DNA from: Undaria pinnatifida
Taxonomy: Eukaryota > Sar > Phaeophyceae > Laminariales > Alariaceae
Length of the DNA stretch: 64,000 bases
Reading direction: 5' to 3'
Assembly (NCBI GenBank): GCA_012845835.1
Contig: JABAKD010000005.1
Location: 7,544,473-7,608,472, forward strand
The translations under genes and the position numbers were made by a program. The notes beneath the pieces were generated by a model, which was not told the DNA's origin, did no database searches, and saw only the letters and a program-made list of their open reading frames with translations. Positions 27,487 to 38,451 of this stretch are shown here, one piece after another; the first letter of the stretch is position 1; every line of letters begins with the position of its first letter.

Positions 27487-28610
27487 ATGGGGGACCACGA
27501 GACCATAGAAGATTTGAAGGAGCAGCTCGCTTCGCAGGCAAGGCTCTTCGAGGAAAGGCTGTCGGCGATCGAGGCGAGATGGTTGGTGATCCATCTGCGA
27601 CGTGTCCCGTTTTTTTCTAGACCAAGGATTTACTGAAGTTAGCGTGAAGAGGTCCCGATTAGCTTGGACTTGCATAATAACGGAGAGTACTACCGACCGC
27701 GAGTTGTTGAGCAGGGTGTTCGACACTATTTCTCCTAGATAGTATACGAGTATCGTAGCTTGGCGTATGCTCAATGACTGGTTCTTGCCGAAAACACTGG
27801 CTGAGAAGTCTAAGTGGGAAACGACAGTTCAACGATCTGGTCATGGGGAAGAAGAAAGAAGCGATGAGATTTTTCGCGCGTGTAGACAAGATTGTCGGCG
27901 TTTGGGGATCCCTGGGAGGGCACTTACCTGCAGAGGATGTGAACCTCAAAATCGTAGAAGTTCTCACTGACGACTACGAGTTCGAGCAGCGTACCATATT
28001 GTACAGAGATGACATCACCCGGGCCAAGATAGATGCTATAGTCTAGTCAGGCAAATACACACAATCATGTCAAGAGGTGCGAGCACCAAAGTTCAAAATG
28101 TAGGACAAGCCTTAATTGCGAACAAGCCTGGCCGCCGAAAGTGTAAGCAGGAAGGTAGTGGAAAGGACGACCAAGCTGGTAAAGGCGTTTCCGATGATGT
28201 TGTCGTTCTGCAACAACATCATCGGAAACGCCCTTACCAGCTCGGTCACCCTTTCCACTACCTTCCTGCTTACGATTTCGGCGGCCAGGCTTGTTTGCGA
28301 ATAGGACTTGTCCTACATTTCGAACTTTGGTGCTCGCACCTCTTGACATGATTGTGTGTCTTTGCCTGACTATATAATAGCCTCTATCTTGGCCCGGGTG
28401 ATGTTATCTCTTTACAATATGGTACGCTGCTCGAACTCGTAGTCGTCAGTGAGAGCTTCTACGATTTTGAGCAGTGTACCATATTGTACAGAAATAACAT
28501 CACCCGGGCCGAGATAGAGGCTGTAGTAGCCAGGCAAGAACACACACACAATCATGTCAAGAGGTGCGAGCACCAAAGTTCGAAATGTAGGACAAGCCCT
28601 AATTGCGAAC
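27487..28610 (+). pseudogene. Copia gag, broken and partly inverted-duplicated
   Basis: This would encode the capsid/nucleocapsid precursor. It starts at ATG 27487 with a charged helical stretch (DLKEQLASQARLFEERLSAI), then meets TGA after about 51 codons. A UBN2-like capsid core follows in fragments: WRMLNDWF near 27765, then MRFFARVDKIVGVWGSLGGH and LPAEDVNLKIVEVLTDDYEF in the frame of 27774-28046. From 27945 the sequence is duplicated in inverted orientation (see the palindrome entry) and then resumes in direct orientation from about 28469. The downstream frame at 28554 leads into the zinc knuckle. At least three frameshifts or stops are present in addition to the palindrome, so no Gag can be made. 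Confidence 0.82.
27945..28471. repeat. Large palindrome in copia gag (259-base arms, 9-base loop)
   Basis: Left arm 27945-28203, loop 28204-28212 (cgttctgca), right arm 28213-28471 in inverted orientation. The inner stem is perfect over tens of bases (for example gcgtttccgatgatgttgt and its complement). Differences increase only slightly outward. A direct copy of the segment from about 27984 resumes at 28469, giving three copies in plus, minus, plus order. Nearly mirror-image ORFs of about 94 codons appear on both strands and are an artefact of this symmetry. Confidence 0.93.
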
Positions 28611-29030
28611 GACAACAGCGGCAGAACAAAGGACGGGAAGTACTACGACATGCGGAACAAGTGTCACCGATGCTTGGAGCCAGGCCATCTGTGGTTCAAC
28701 TGCGCCCCGCACGTCATCCCTGCCGCGAAGAAGTCGCAAAACGGCTCTGGTGAGATTATAGGGTGTTTGGCGATTGGTATGCTTGGTAAGAGAGATGCGG
28801 TAGGAGAGCGCAAGCAGGGTACGGACGGCGCAGAGAAATGGATAGCTGATAGTGGTTCGACCTTTCACATGACTAGATCAGCTTGCTTACTCCGTGACTT
28901 GCAGCCTTCCGAGGACAAGGTTAAGAGTGGTAACGACACCCTAGTAGACGTTGAGGGTTACGGGTCGCTGACTGTAGTTTTCCCGAACAAGGCAAAAGGT
29001 GTCACTGTAAGGCTAGACAAAGTGGCATAG
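28554..29030 (+). pseudogene. Copia nucleocapsid zinc knuckle and aspartic protease
   Basis: A 158-codon frame. The zinc knuckle CHRCLEPGHLWFNC (CX2CX4HX4C) is near residues 38-51 and would bind RNA in the particle. The protease active-site motif IADSGSTFHMT follows near residues 92-102, with the DSG triad that dimeric retroelement proteases use. The frame ends at TAG 29028-29030 before the integrase, where a copia polyprotein should continue, so the polyprotein is broken. A Gly-rich continuation typical of copia (DVEGYGSL) is present near the end. Confidence 0.85.
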
Positions 29031-29440
29031 ACTACGTACCTAGCTTGGCTTCCAACCTTTTTGCTTTAATGGCTGCGCACACACGATGAGTAGGTTTCGC
29101 AACTGACGATAAGGATATGAGCATGAACCTAGCGGGTGGGCGTCTCAAGTTTTGGAGTGATGGATCTGCATACTGTAATTATGGCAGAATAATTGATCCC
29201 GATGACGAATACATCCCCTTTCCCCTGTTGGTTCCCGAACCCATCGAGAACGCCGTGCAACCTGCTCACCCCATTTCCTTGGAGTTTCCTGTTGAAGCCT
29301 CCGGTAGTGCTAACTCGTGTGAGACTGAATGGATCAGTAGTTTGACCTTCTTGCACGAGAACCCCATGCAACCAGCCCATATTATTCCCTGGCGTGCCCT
29401 GTGATAGCCCCCGGCAGCGCTAAGTGATACTTCTGTAGAC
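29031..29440 (+). pseudogene. Copia linker between protease and integrase
   Basis: A frame of 95 codons (29117-29404) containing GGRLKFWSDGSAYC, in the place of the spacer before the integrase zinc-binding domain. It has a Pro/Glu-rich segment that appears partly duplicated (the words enavqPAHPIsle and npmqPAHIIpw). No catalytic motif lies here. Confidence 0.5.
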
Positions 29441-30352
29441 ATCAACGTCTTCCACTGCGTACACGGCCATTCAAACGAATTTGTTGAGAGAGACTGCAAA
29501 ATTCCAAGGTGTAGAGATACTCGGTAGGTTAAGACCGTGCACTGGGTGTTCCATGGTCAAGGGGTATCGTAAGCCGATCGCTAACAGTACGAAACCGCGC
29601 GCCACAAAGAACCTAGAAAGAGAGTCGTGGATCTCAGTGGCCCTAAGAGTATTCCTTCGTTGCTTGGTAAGAAATACGTCATGATAGTGAAGGACGACTT
29701 TACCCGGTACGCATGGGTATACTTTCTCGAGCGTACGTCCGATGCTGTTGACGCCTTCAGGAAGCTTTTGGCTGACGTGCGTGGGGATGGTGTGCCGTCG
29801 GAAGTAGAGAGAGTAAGGTTTGACAACGGAGGAGAATTCTTTGGGGGGGGGTTCGGGGACGTGTGCAGGCAGTATTGCGTAAAACAGGAATTTATTTCAA
29901 CGCAAAGAGTCCGGAGCTAAACGGCGTTGCCGAGAGAGCTCTGGGTATCATCCAGAACGCGGCACTTGCCGCGCGCATCCAAGCCCCCATCTTCTTCCCT
30001 CACGTCGAATTCCCACCGTCGGAGACCCCCTGAGCCGAGGCAGTACACTGGGCGTGCGAAGCCTTGAACCGCACCGCGACCACGTCCAACCCGCGCAGAA
30101 AGTCGCCGTACGAAATGTGGCATGGTAAGGCAGCACCCGCATCCCCGCACCCGTTTCTTCGTCCGGGATATTGCCGCTGGAACCTTCCGTCGAAGTCGTT
30201 CCCCAGGTGCGAGAGTAGCTTCTATCTCGGGCATCGACCACCCTCGTGACTCATTGCGGATGCTGACGCGGGCGAACAAGGTGGTGGAAACACGGGACGT
30301 CACCTGGGAGGCACCACCAGCCATGGAGGTGCCGCCGGTGCAACTGCAGTAA
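29441..30352 (+). pseudogene. Copia integrase, frameshifted
   Basis: This would insert the cDNA. The HHCC zinc-binding region is recognisable from the HCVHGHSNE string near 29455 to PCTGC near 29543. The core shows the first Asp in VDLSGPKS (29627 onward), the second in VRFDNGGEF (about 29815), and the Glu in GVAERALGII near 29930, all three DDE residues of copia integrases. Frameshifts separate the zinc finger, the core (frame 29627-29920) and the Glu segment, and an in-frame stop occurs near 30032. The frame 30064-30352 holds the C-terminal NRTATTSNPRRKSPYEMWHG segment typical of copia. Confidence 0.85.
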
Positions 30353-30588
30353 CTGGAATCGCCAGAGCTGGCAGGGCGCCGGAGCTGGGAGGGACGTCAG
30401 AACAGGGAGGGGCATCGGAGCTGGAAGAAACGGCAGAGCGGGGAGGGCTAGATGATTTCGATTCTGGCCCAGCGACTCGATTGCCGATGCTGGGGAGAGG
30501 AATCCCCCATCAACCTCGAGTGGCTCCTCCGGCGGGGAGTGTAGGCAATGGTGGTTAAGGTGAGCGGGGTTCTGTTGACGGTGTTAAT
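30353..30588 (+). other. Copia spacer between integrase and RT
   Basis: Purine-rich, with repeated words (ggagctgg, gggag), and no clear open frame on the plus strand. It corresponds to the variable linker of the polyprotein. Confidence 0.5.
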
Positions 30589-32152
30589 ATGCCGGCCCCC
30601 GACGCTACAACTGCCCCGTCAGGTGATTATTTGTCGTCGGTAAGCAGTGAATCGTCTGTCAACGGGGAAAACCCGGGCGAGGCGTCATCATCAGACGAGA
30701 ATGGTCCGGTTACTACGATGGCGCGGACTGCGGCGAGCCCACTTGAATCGCACCTGGTTGGACCTAGAGGTGGAGAGCAGCTGGGACGGACAAGAGCGCA
30801 GACGCGAGCGCTCAACCAAGATGCAGCAAGCCTGATGAGTGTGATTGGGCCCGATGAAGGGGGCAAACTAATCCATGGGCTACTGGCGGTACAAGAGGTT
30901 ACCCGTGAGCCGGGCGAGTTGCCTAAATGTCTCGTCCGGGAAGCGGGGCTGGAGCCTGTTTCGTACCCTGCGGCGTGCTCATCGGAGTACTTCGACGTGT
31001 GGATGGAAGCAATGTCGAAGGAGTTCGATGGGCTCGTGGCGGCCGGAGCCTTTGCGGAAGTGACTGAAATTCCTGGGGGATGCAATATCGTAGATGCCAA
31101 GTGGCTATACAAGTGGAAGGGTGATTCGCATGGTATGGTTCATAGGGCAAAGGCCCGTATGGTAACTATGGGGTACAGCCAGGTAGAGGGGATAAACTAC
31201 TTCGAGACGTTTGCTCCTACGGCCTCCGCGACTCCTAACAGGTTGGTAGCGGCCATGGCATGTAAGCTAGATTGGGACCTGAGGCACTCAGATGTAGACC
31301 AGGCATTCATTCAGTCGGAGTTGGACACTGATATCTACTTTCGTCTTCCCCCCGGTTGTGGATCAGTATCTGGCAAGCAAGGTAGTTCTCCTCAACAAGG
31401 CCCTTTATGGCCTGAAGCAGAGTGGTCGAGCGTGGTATCAGCTGTTATCGTCAACTCTGGTGGAGTGTGGTTTCGAGCAATGCTTGGTAGATCCCTGTGT
31501 ATTTCGTCTGATGGTTGCTGGTGACGTTGTGGCCATGTTGGTCTTCCATGTGGACGACATCAAGATTGCGGCTACTGAGAAGGTGACTGAGGTGGTAGTT
31601 AGTGCCCTCAATCAGAGATTTCCCACCAAACATCTCGGGGAGGTAGAGTGGTACATGGGCAGTGAGTACAAGGGGGATCGGGAGAAAGGTACTTTGGATA
31701 TTTCTCAGACCCGGTTCATTCAGAGCGTACTGAATCGCTTCGGTGCTTCGAAATCCAGCCCCATCCCCGCAACCCCTTCCTCGGACCTCAGGGACGTAAG
31801 CGAGGAGGAGATCGTGGTGGATGTCCCGTTCCACGAGATCGTGGGAAGCCTGATGTGGATCGCGAACCAGACGAGGCCCGATATCGCGAATGCAGTTCGG
31901 GCAGGCGCCCGGTTTTCTCATGATCCTAAGCCGATTCACTACAAGGCGGCACAGAAGATACTCGAGTATCTGAATGCCACGTCGGATTTAGGCTTAACTT
32001 TCAGGAGGGATAGTGACTTGGAGTCGGTGCAGATGGAGTTTGATTTAGAGACGTACGTAGACGCGGACTACGCCTACAAGGCGGAGGACAGGCGTTCCGT
32101 TTCTGGTGTAGCTGTTTTGCTGCGGGGGTACGCTAGTGTCTTGGTTCTCTAG
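30589..32152 (+). pseudogene. Copia reverse transcriptase, one frameshift in the fingers/palm
   Basis: RT of the element. The first frame (30589-about 31355) has a Ser/Asp-rich linker and then WMEAMSKEFDGLVAAGAF, DAKWLYKWKGD, KARMVTMGYSQVEGINYFET and LRHSDVDQAFIQSELD with the first catalytic Asp, then breaks at IYFRLPPG. The second frame (about 31355-32152) continues with KALYGLKQSGRAWYQLL, then FHVDDIKIA at about 31544-31570 (HVDD in place of the common YVDD), FPTKHLGEVEWYMG and ETYVDADYA, the entry to RNase H. A second frameshift near 32140 separates it from the rest of RNase H. The domain order and motifs leave little doubt about the family. Confidence 0.9.
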
Positions 32153-32513
32153 GACACAGAAGTGTGTCACACTATCTACCACTGAGGCAGAGTACGTAGC
32201 AATGGCAGATGGGGCCAAGGAGGCCCTATATGTGAGGGGTATACTGGCATTTCTGATGCCCAGTCTGGAGCCGATGAGCATTAGCGTGTACGAAGACAAC
32301 AAGGGGGCGATAGACTTAGCTAAAAACCCCTTGAGCTCGTCCAACAGTAAGCACATTGACGTACGGTACCATTTTCTCAGGGAGCTGGCTGCCAGTGGTG
32401 ACATCCTAGTGCAGTATCTTCGAACGGAAGATCAGCATGCGGATATCCTGACGAAAGCTATTGGTAGGGAGAGTGTCGAAAGACACCGCGATTTCCTTTT
32501 GGGCAGGAGTTAG
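32136..32513 (+). pseudogene. Copia RNase H, C-terminal part
   Basis: Contains LSTTEAEYVAMADGAKEALY, YEDNKGAIDLAKNP, SKHIDVRYHFLRE and DQHADILTKAIG, the conserved end of copia pol. The catalytic Glu (in EAEY) and Asp (in YEDN) are present. It is out of frame with the preceding 31358-32152 segment. It ends at TAG 32511-32513, about 136 bases before the 3' LTR. Confidence 0.9.
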
Positions 32514-32648
32514 GATTCAACATTTTCCTGTTTTTTCCAGTGGATCCCGTTATGGGAGATAAGCTTAAAGGTAGGCGGTTCGATCTACGTTTTCCCGATA
32601 CCCACCGTGCCAACGCCTAGTCTTGTTAGTTGATACGCCTAGGGAGGG

Positions 32649-33091
32649 TGTTAAATGCAGCTTACATCAACCAATATAGTGTGGTACTCGGGGTATTACG
32701 GAATGTACGGTAGCCCAGGAATAATATGTGGAAAGTCTATTGGCTATAGCGAACGGGGCATTGCGGGGTATCCGCCATACATAGTAGTGAGAATTGTTAC
32801 ATTGTGGCCAGTTGATGGACAGTGTATTTGTGCCTGGGGGAGGTACGGGGGATTATGGTTCGAGGGCGAGCGTGGTAGAGAGCAGCTTGTGCCCCCCTCC
32901 ATCCCACTCTTCTCTACACCCACCTCTCCCCGTCTTCTCTCCGTTTTCGCTTGGGTACTGCTGTAATATTCAAGACATAAACACCATCTTCTTTTATCTC
33001 GGGCATACTGCAGAGGGCAGTACTTTGTCTAAGCACACAGCTCGGGGCTGTTGTTGCTTCTCCGTCTCCTGACCATCACTGTCATTGAATA
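32649..33091 (+). repeat. Copia 3' LTR
   Basis: 443 bases matching 27004-27446. Preceded by the polypurine tract agggaggg and followed by the target-site duplication ccaca at 33092-33096. Confidence 0.92.
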
Positions 33092-33202
33092 CCACACACC
33101 TCACATGATAAGGACATCTGATAAGCATGTTCGTCGTACAGGCCCAGACCGGGCATGTGTCCATGACATGGATTTATTTATTTTAGTATTTTTTTTTTTT
33201 GC

Positions 33203-33366
33203 TCACACTTCTACTTTCTAGCTTCTGGACAAGCCGTGGTCACTGGTGCCGTCCCTACTTCCCCCCGGTTCTTGCCTTCAATTCTTATCGTGCATAGGGT
33301 TCAGCAATCCCACTGCTCGTCGATTTTTCATCGAATGTTGCTAACTCACGCTCTCGCGCTTTCCGC
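33203..33366 (-). repeat. SINE fragment, minus orientation, lacking the tRNA head
   Basis: Matches the 3' two-thirds of the SINE at 9741-10024 (cttctggacaagc, gcatagggttcagcaatccc, gttgctaactc, cgcgctttccgcaa). The A and B boxes are missing, so it is a truncated copy. Confidence 0.8.
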
Positions 33367-36004
33367 AAATCAATGTATGGATGCGTCTGACTGCTGGAGC
33401 TTCTGCTCATGTCATAGATAGACAGGGTTGTACGTAGGCTTCCGAACCCGCACCACGAGCCGAAGGCTGGATGCACCCATCCGGCCGGGGGCTTCGGAGG
33501 ACCTCCGGTGGTCACAGGGTACAGCCCATTTTTCGTTCGCGGGGCTGCGACTATATTTTTCCCGATGAGATGCCGCGTTGCTAATTAGAAATCCGATCTT
33601 CAACGAACTTGATTGGGCAACCTAATCAGTTTTTTTTTTCCGAACATTCTTTCATCACGCCGGTCACCGGCCGCCGGCCGACCACTACCCGCCACAGACG
33701 TTCCTTGCGACCCAAGCCCAAGCAAGCCAGCAACCTACCCCACGTGACCCGAGCGACCCCTCCAACTCCAGGCAAGACCTTGCCGTCGGTTGCTGCGTGC
33801 GGTGGATCGAGATCACCCTCTTTGCAGCAGGTGAAAAACCGCGACGAGCATGAGGCTTTCCCCCTCGCGGTTGGGAACATTATTAAGTCAGAACAAATGA
33901 AATATGCACAACAACAAAAGCGTGCACCTGTCATGGAAGCTTTGGATTTTCGAGCTTTCGGGCAAGGGTAGCGTTGATAGTTCGTTGGCAACAACAACCA
34001 GCCGGCCGTTGCAGCACTGGATCGGGATCGCTCGTCTTGCGGTAGAGCTGCGACGCTGTTTCTTGCGAGGTGAGGTAAGGCTTCACGATGAGGACAGACT
34101 CCCTCAAGGGTGGAAATCTGAAATCAGAAAAACTGGCAAGAACGAAAAAGCTCACGTGGAGCTTCGCTTGTTGTGAGCTTGGGCAGGGGTCGTGTTGGAT
34201 GTTTGTGGGATGGCGCGCGAGCTTGCGGGCCGGATACGATGTACAAGACCTCAAACTTGCCGAGCTGAGGTTGTGCACCCCTCGCCTGTAGCAGTCAGCA
34301 GGCAGCAGCGGGCAGCAGGTGCACGCGAGGCCGGCGGTATCCTTGGAGTGTAATGTTTTTTCGTTTTCAGTTTTTTGCGGAGTCTCTCTTTTCAGGTGGG
34401 TATAACTGATGAAGTGGTCCGTATACAAGTACCTACCCGCTACCACGTGTAGCCTACGAGTGGGTGTTGCTTGGGGACATACTTGGTCTGCTTGCCGCAG
34501 CACGCGTTTCAGCCATGAGCGAGATAGACAAGATCGAAGGTCTTCGTCGTCGTTGTCGTGCTTGGGTTGGGCACATCACACCAACACCGCCGATCCTTGT
34601 TTGGGTTCCTTGAGACATACACCACACTTTGCTTCCGGAAGAAATTGTTCTCGTCGGCGTTCCTCGTTCATTCGTTTCCTCCCGAAACACGGTAGGAAGA
34701 GATACAATTATTATTGTACGGTAAGGAACAGAACGCACAGCACCCCATCCCAGGCAAGGCAGTCGCCACCCTATGATGTGAATGGTGTCTGTATCTTTCA
34801 CGAGGGTCGAATTTGTCAGGCAGGGTAGAGCACGCTTGGCCCACGCATCAAGTCTCGCGTATGATATCACGTGGAAAAAATCGCAGCTGACCGAGGCAAT
34901 GTTCTTGGTCGAACTCACAGCAAAAACACTTCGTACCATCAGCTTCAAAGGAAGGTATCAAGGCTTGTCGTGTACCTGGTACAACAACAACAAAGACCAA
35001 TCAGCAGCAGCAGACAGCGTAGAGCACCGTGTGAACTACTCGTACAGCATTTGGCTCGCCGAGGATGGCACAACCCTCTCTCTCTCCAACGCTGCACCCA
35101 AGCTGCTTGTTGCTGCTGTGATGTTCACGAACTAACTGGTGGGTCGACGCGTCCTCGAAATAGCCAGACCAGACTATGTGTCTCTTCTAGATACCAGAGA
35201 CCAGATTACGTGCCTCTATTGATAGCCAAGACGAGGGATTTGCGAGGAATAACATCATGATGATGAGCATGGTGATACACATGCTGGGTCAGCATCTATC
35301 ATCATGCCATAGCTGGTATGGTTATCGGTGCAAACGCTTGGGTCTTTTCGTGTGTCGGTTGGTTGTTTGTTGCGGAAAGAGGTTCTTCTTCTCGTCCTCC
35401 TTGAGAAGCTTCGAGAGTCAACAAACAAACTTACGGACCACGCCGCGGACCGCCGACCTCCCAGCAGAGATTTTTCATTCAAAATATTTCAAATACGCCA
35501 GACGTGATTTGTACCCATTGAGTGGTAAATACTGCTGTATACCGTAGTTTTTTCGTTGCTGTTTTTCGGCATTTTTCAAACGAGTTTATGTACGGTTAAA
35601 ATGGTTGCCCAGTCACAAGAATAGATCACAACATGCATGGTCCTTGATCATTCACAAGAAATGATCACAACACAAAACCCGCACGACAACAGCTGCTAGC
35701 AGAGCAATAGCAGCAGTAGACCCGTAGACACCAGGCAGTGCACAGTCTTGTGCGCATGTTAAAATTTTGTGCTGCTGCTGTGACCACTCTGTGAGGTGCT
35801 GGGACGTATAGGCAAGACGTAAGTGCTGCTCCGTGGCAGTACAGTACAGCAGCAGATACATACCAAGCACAGCAGCAGTGATCTTCCTTCCCACATCTTT
35901 ATACCTGGTATAAGATACAATATAGCTGTCGCTAAAACGAGCGACAGGTGATAGATGTAACTGTCGTCAGACGTGTGCGCCCACGGGCCATTGGTTCGTG
36001 TGAT
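33367..36004. other. Intergenic, no recognisable gene
   Basis: Several open frames of 60-190 codons occur (for example 33609-33971 and 34782-35135) but none shows a known domain or consistent splice signals. TACCWGGTA motifs lie at 34973 and 35903. A short TTT/CAA-rich stretch and a family A-like word (aaaatatttcaaatacgcca) occur at 35480-35510. Confidence 0.45.
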
Positions 36005-36425
36005 TGCGACGGGCACCACAGGTGGAATAGAGCCGATGTGACGTTTGGCCCAGCAGAGCCTCAACGGCAGTTGCGTCCTGACCTGCGTTCCCCCGTCCTG
36101 CCAAGTAGTGTCTACGGGAGAAATCGGCACACACCCTCTATATCTCTCCTGAGACGACCATTCCCCCCCTCCCTGAGTACCCTCTGACGTTGACGACAAC
36201 GTAAAGGGGGAGGTTCGGCGGGGGCGCGTCGTCTGCAAACACCAACTCGACGACTTGGCCTCGAATGCCGTTCACGAGTCCAACTTGTTGGTACAGGTTC
36301 TTCGTGAGCATGACCTTGGCTCCCTTAGCTAGGTAGAGGTCCCATTCAAGCCCCTCCGCCGTGTCTGCTGTCGCCCTTCTGGCTTTGGCGCACGGACCGA
36401 GTTTGGGTCAATCGCCCCCAACGGA
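36005..36425 (-). pseudogene. Pif1-like helicase fragment (possible Helitron remnant)
   Basis: On the minus strand, about 36390-36190 encodes LYLAKGAKVMLTKNLYQQVG, then LVNGIRGQVVELVFADDAPP and LPLYVVVNV. This is the conserved stretch of Pif1-family helicases after motif V, in which a Gly-Ala-x-Val-Met-Leu core precedes NL and GLVNG. After a frameshift near 36190 another frame gives YRGCVPISPVDTTWQDG and TQLPLRLCWA, the lead-in to helicase motif VI. The normal motif VI string with HKSQG is eroded. Pif1-like helicases are encoded both by the host and by Helitron transposons; the absence of the rest of the gene and the repeat-rich setting favour a Helitron relic, but no Rep domain or Helitron end was seen. 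Confidence 0.65.
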
Positions 36426-36641
36426 CGTCTCTCCATGATGACCTACTCTCACCACGAGACAGCAGTAGATACACTCAGCGTACACACCCCTAGCGGGCAC
36501 ACACTCTCCATGCCCGCTCTCCGCTGGCCACTATTGTCGCCCGCTGCGCCCGTTGTCGGTGTGCTGCCCGCTGTGTGAGCACTGTGTGCCGGCTGTGTGA
36601 GCGGTGTGTGCTGCTGTTTTTGCCCGTGTGGTCTGCTGTGT
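36426..36641. other. GTGTG/GCTG-rich spacer
   Basis: Loosely repeated words such as gctgtgtgagc and cactgtgtgccgg at 36560-36640. No gene. Confidence 0.5.
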
Positions 36642-36822
36642 GTTTTTCATGGGAGATTATATTGCGAGGCGCAGGTGTAGACTAGAAACTCGCTTCGCTC
36701 GAATCAAATGATCCCACACTAAACTCAAATTTAGCCGAAGACACGCACGCAAACTATATTTTTTTCATGGGAGCCTATATTGCGAGGCCCAGGTGTAGAT
36801 TAGAAACTCGCTTCGCTCGAAT
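36642..36822. repeat. Direct repeat pair at the start of a family A copy
   Basis: About 63 bases at 36642-36704 (tttttcatgggag, attgcgagg, aggtgtaga, aactcgcttcgctcgaat) recur at 36760-36822. The second copy runs straight into the family A head. Confidence 0.85.
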
Positions 36823-38440
36823 AAACATTCCAGCTGTGAGATCGAATATTTTGTCGAAACTCATTTTCGCAAGCTGTGTGTGATACTCCGATCGCGTGTA
36901 TTACTGGTTGTGTGTCCTCTTTAAGGATATAGGTCGGCGACTCCCCTTGCAACTACAGTGTAGCTATCAGGGTCAACAGGGTGATATTAGGCAGTCTGTG
37001 CGCGGAAACTATAAAACCCGTTTTTGAGAGGGACAAAATCTGACAGCTATGGAAGGAAATTCATCAGTTTATCAAGTGAATCCTGTAAGTCGCATAACCG
37101 GCGAGGGGAGGGCGGAGTTTTTAAGGACGTGGGGGCCTGATTTCGATCAAAAGGGGGCGGGAGGGGGGGAGGGGGGGAGGGACGGGTGGGGCAGTTCAAT
37201 TTGTGCGTGGAAACTGTAAATCCTTTTTGTGGGGGAGGGGGGGGGCTTGTGGAGGGGGGGGGGGGAGGGCTTTAAGTCGCATATCTGTAGGGGTTTGCTA
37301 TACGCGTGGTGCTACGTCTAGGCAATGGTGCGGGTGGTGGAGAAAAGGGGGCGTTGGGGGCGGGGGGGGGTGGGAAATACCGCAGCGGCATGAACGGCTC
37401 TAAAAAGATAATGAGGCAATATCCAGGGCGTGGAAGTGTTTATTACTCTGGCGGATTTTAATATTAGGTGGGGCGTTTAATCAAGAGGAAGCGAGGAAAA
37501 TAAAAAAAAAGGGGGGGCGGGAGGGGGGGGGAATGGGTTTTCAAGAGGTTTAGGTCACATACAATATTAAAATACACTCCAGCTATGAGATCAAGGATTT
37601 GGTCGAATCTGATCTTGGCAACATTGTGTGTGATCTTCCGATCGCGCGTATTAATCATATATGTAGGGGCTTGCTATACGCGCGGTGCTGGGTCTAGGCG
37701 ATCGTGCGGGGTGTGGGGAAGGAGGGGGCGTTGGAGGGGGGGAGGGGGGATGAATGAAAGCTACGTCATGGATGACTAGAAAAATAATGACGTGATATCA
37801 ATTGCTTAAAAGTGTTTATTACGCTGGCCGATTTCGATTGTAAGTGGGGCGTTTGAACGAACTGGGCGGGGAACAAAAGGGGGGGGGTGGGGGGGGGGGT
37901 GGGGGGGGGGGGAGGAGGGCGGAGATGAGTTGGAACTACGGCATGGATGGCTAGAAGGATAATGAGATGATATCAGCTGGCTGGTAGTGTTTACTACTCT
38001 GCCATATTTTGATTTCAGGTGGGGCGTTTGAACAGGAGGGATCGGGGGGGGGGGGGGCATTTTAATATGTGCGCGGAAACTATAAACCCTTAAAGGGGAC
38101 GAATCTGACGGTTGTAGCAAGAAGACACCCCTTTATATCACCCGCCTGGTAATGTTTATTATTCTAGAAGGTTTGATGTTACATGTAGTATGCAACCCAG
38201 TTCTTAGGTGTAGTAAACAACGTGTTAGAAGCTTCATAATTTGTTATTGTACATGGATCGAAAGATAAAATATTTCAATCGATAGGTACAATCATGTAGA
38301 TACCATTATTTTATGATATCGCTAATAATAAGAAAGAGATACGTATTGCCAAATACAACAGACGAGGTGATGTGGTCATGCAACGGCACCGCCATTGAGA
38401 ACGTAAGAGAGAAATGCGAATCGTTAATGTTTTAAAAGAA
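36823..38440 (+). repeat. Family A repeat, long copy, plus orientation
   Basis: Inverted partner of 5191-6830. It has a head (36828-37080), a G-rich tract, then three units around 37398-37500, 37740-37860 and 37925-38050 carrying tggatggctagaa, aataatga, gtgtttatta and ggtggggcgttt. A second, partial head is nested at 37565-37665. The end (38150-38440) contains ccgcctggtaatgtttatta, tgtacatggatcgaaagat and aaatgcgaatcgttaat, matching the reverse of 5200-5480. G runs up to 13 bases occur. No ORF looks coding. Confidence 0.78.
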
Positions 38441-38451
38441 ATATTATAAAA

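Larger units (their letters stand above)
27004..33091 (+). mobile_element. Ty1/copia LTR retrotransposon, full length but decayed
   Basis: A 6.1-kb element bounded by two 443-base LTRs and a 5-base target-site duplication, CCACA (26999-27003 and 33092-33096). The internal order gag, protease, integrase, RT, RNase H is diagnostic for Ty1/copia. A polypurine tract (agggaggg, 32641-32648) directly precedes the 3' LTR; I could not see a convincing primer-binding site after the 5' LTR. The LTRs differ by about a dozen substitutions and two 3-base indels, so the insertion is moderately old. Stops and frameshifts in every domain, plus a large palindrome in gag, make it non-autonomous. Confidence 0.93.

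Noticed and set aside
28065-28351. Two near-identical 94-codon ORFs on opposite strands
   Set aside because: They are produced by the gag palindrome; each strand of an inverted repeat gives the same translation. Not genes.
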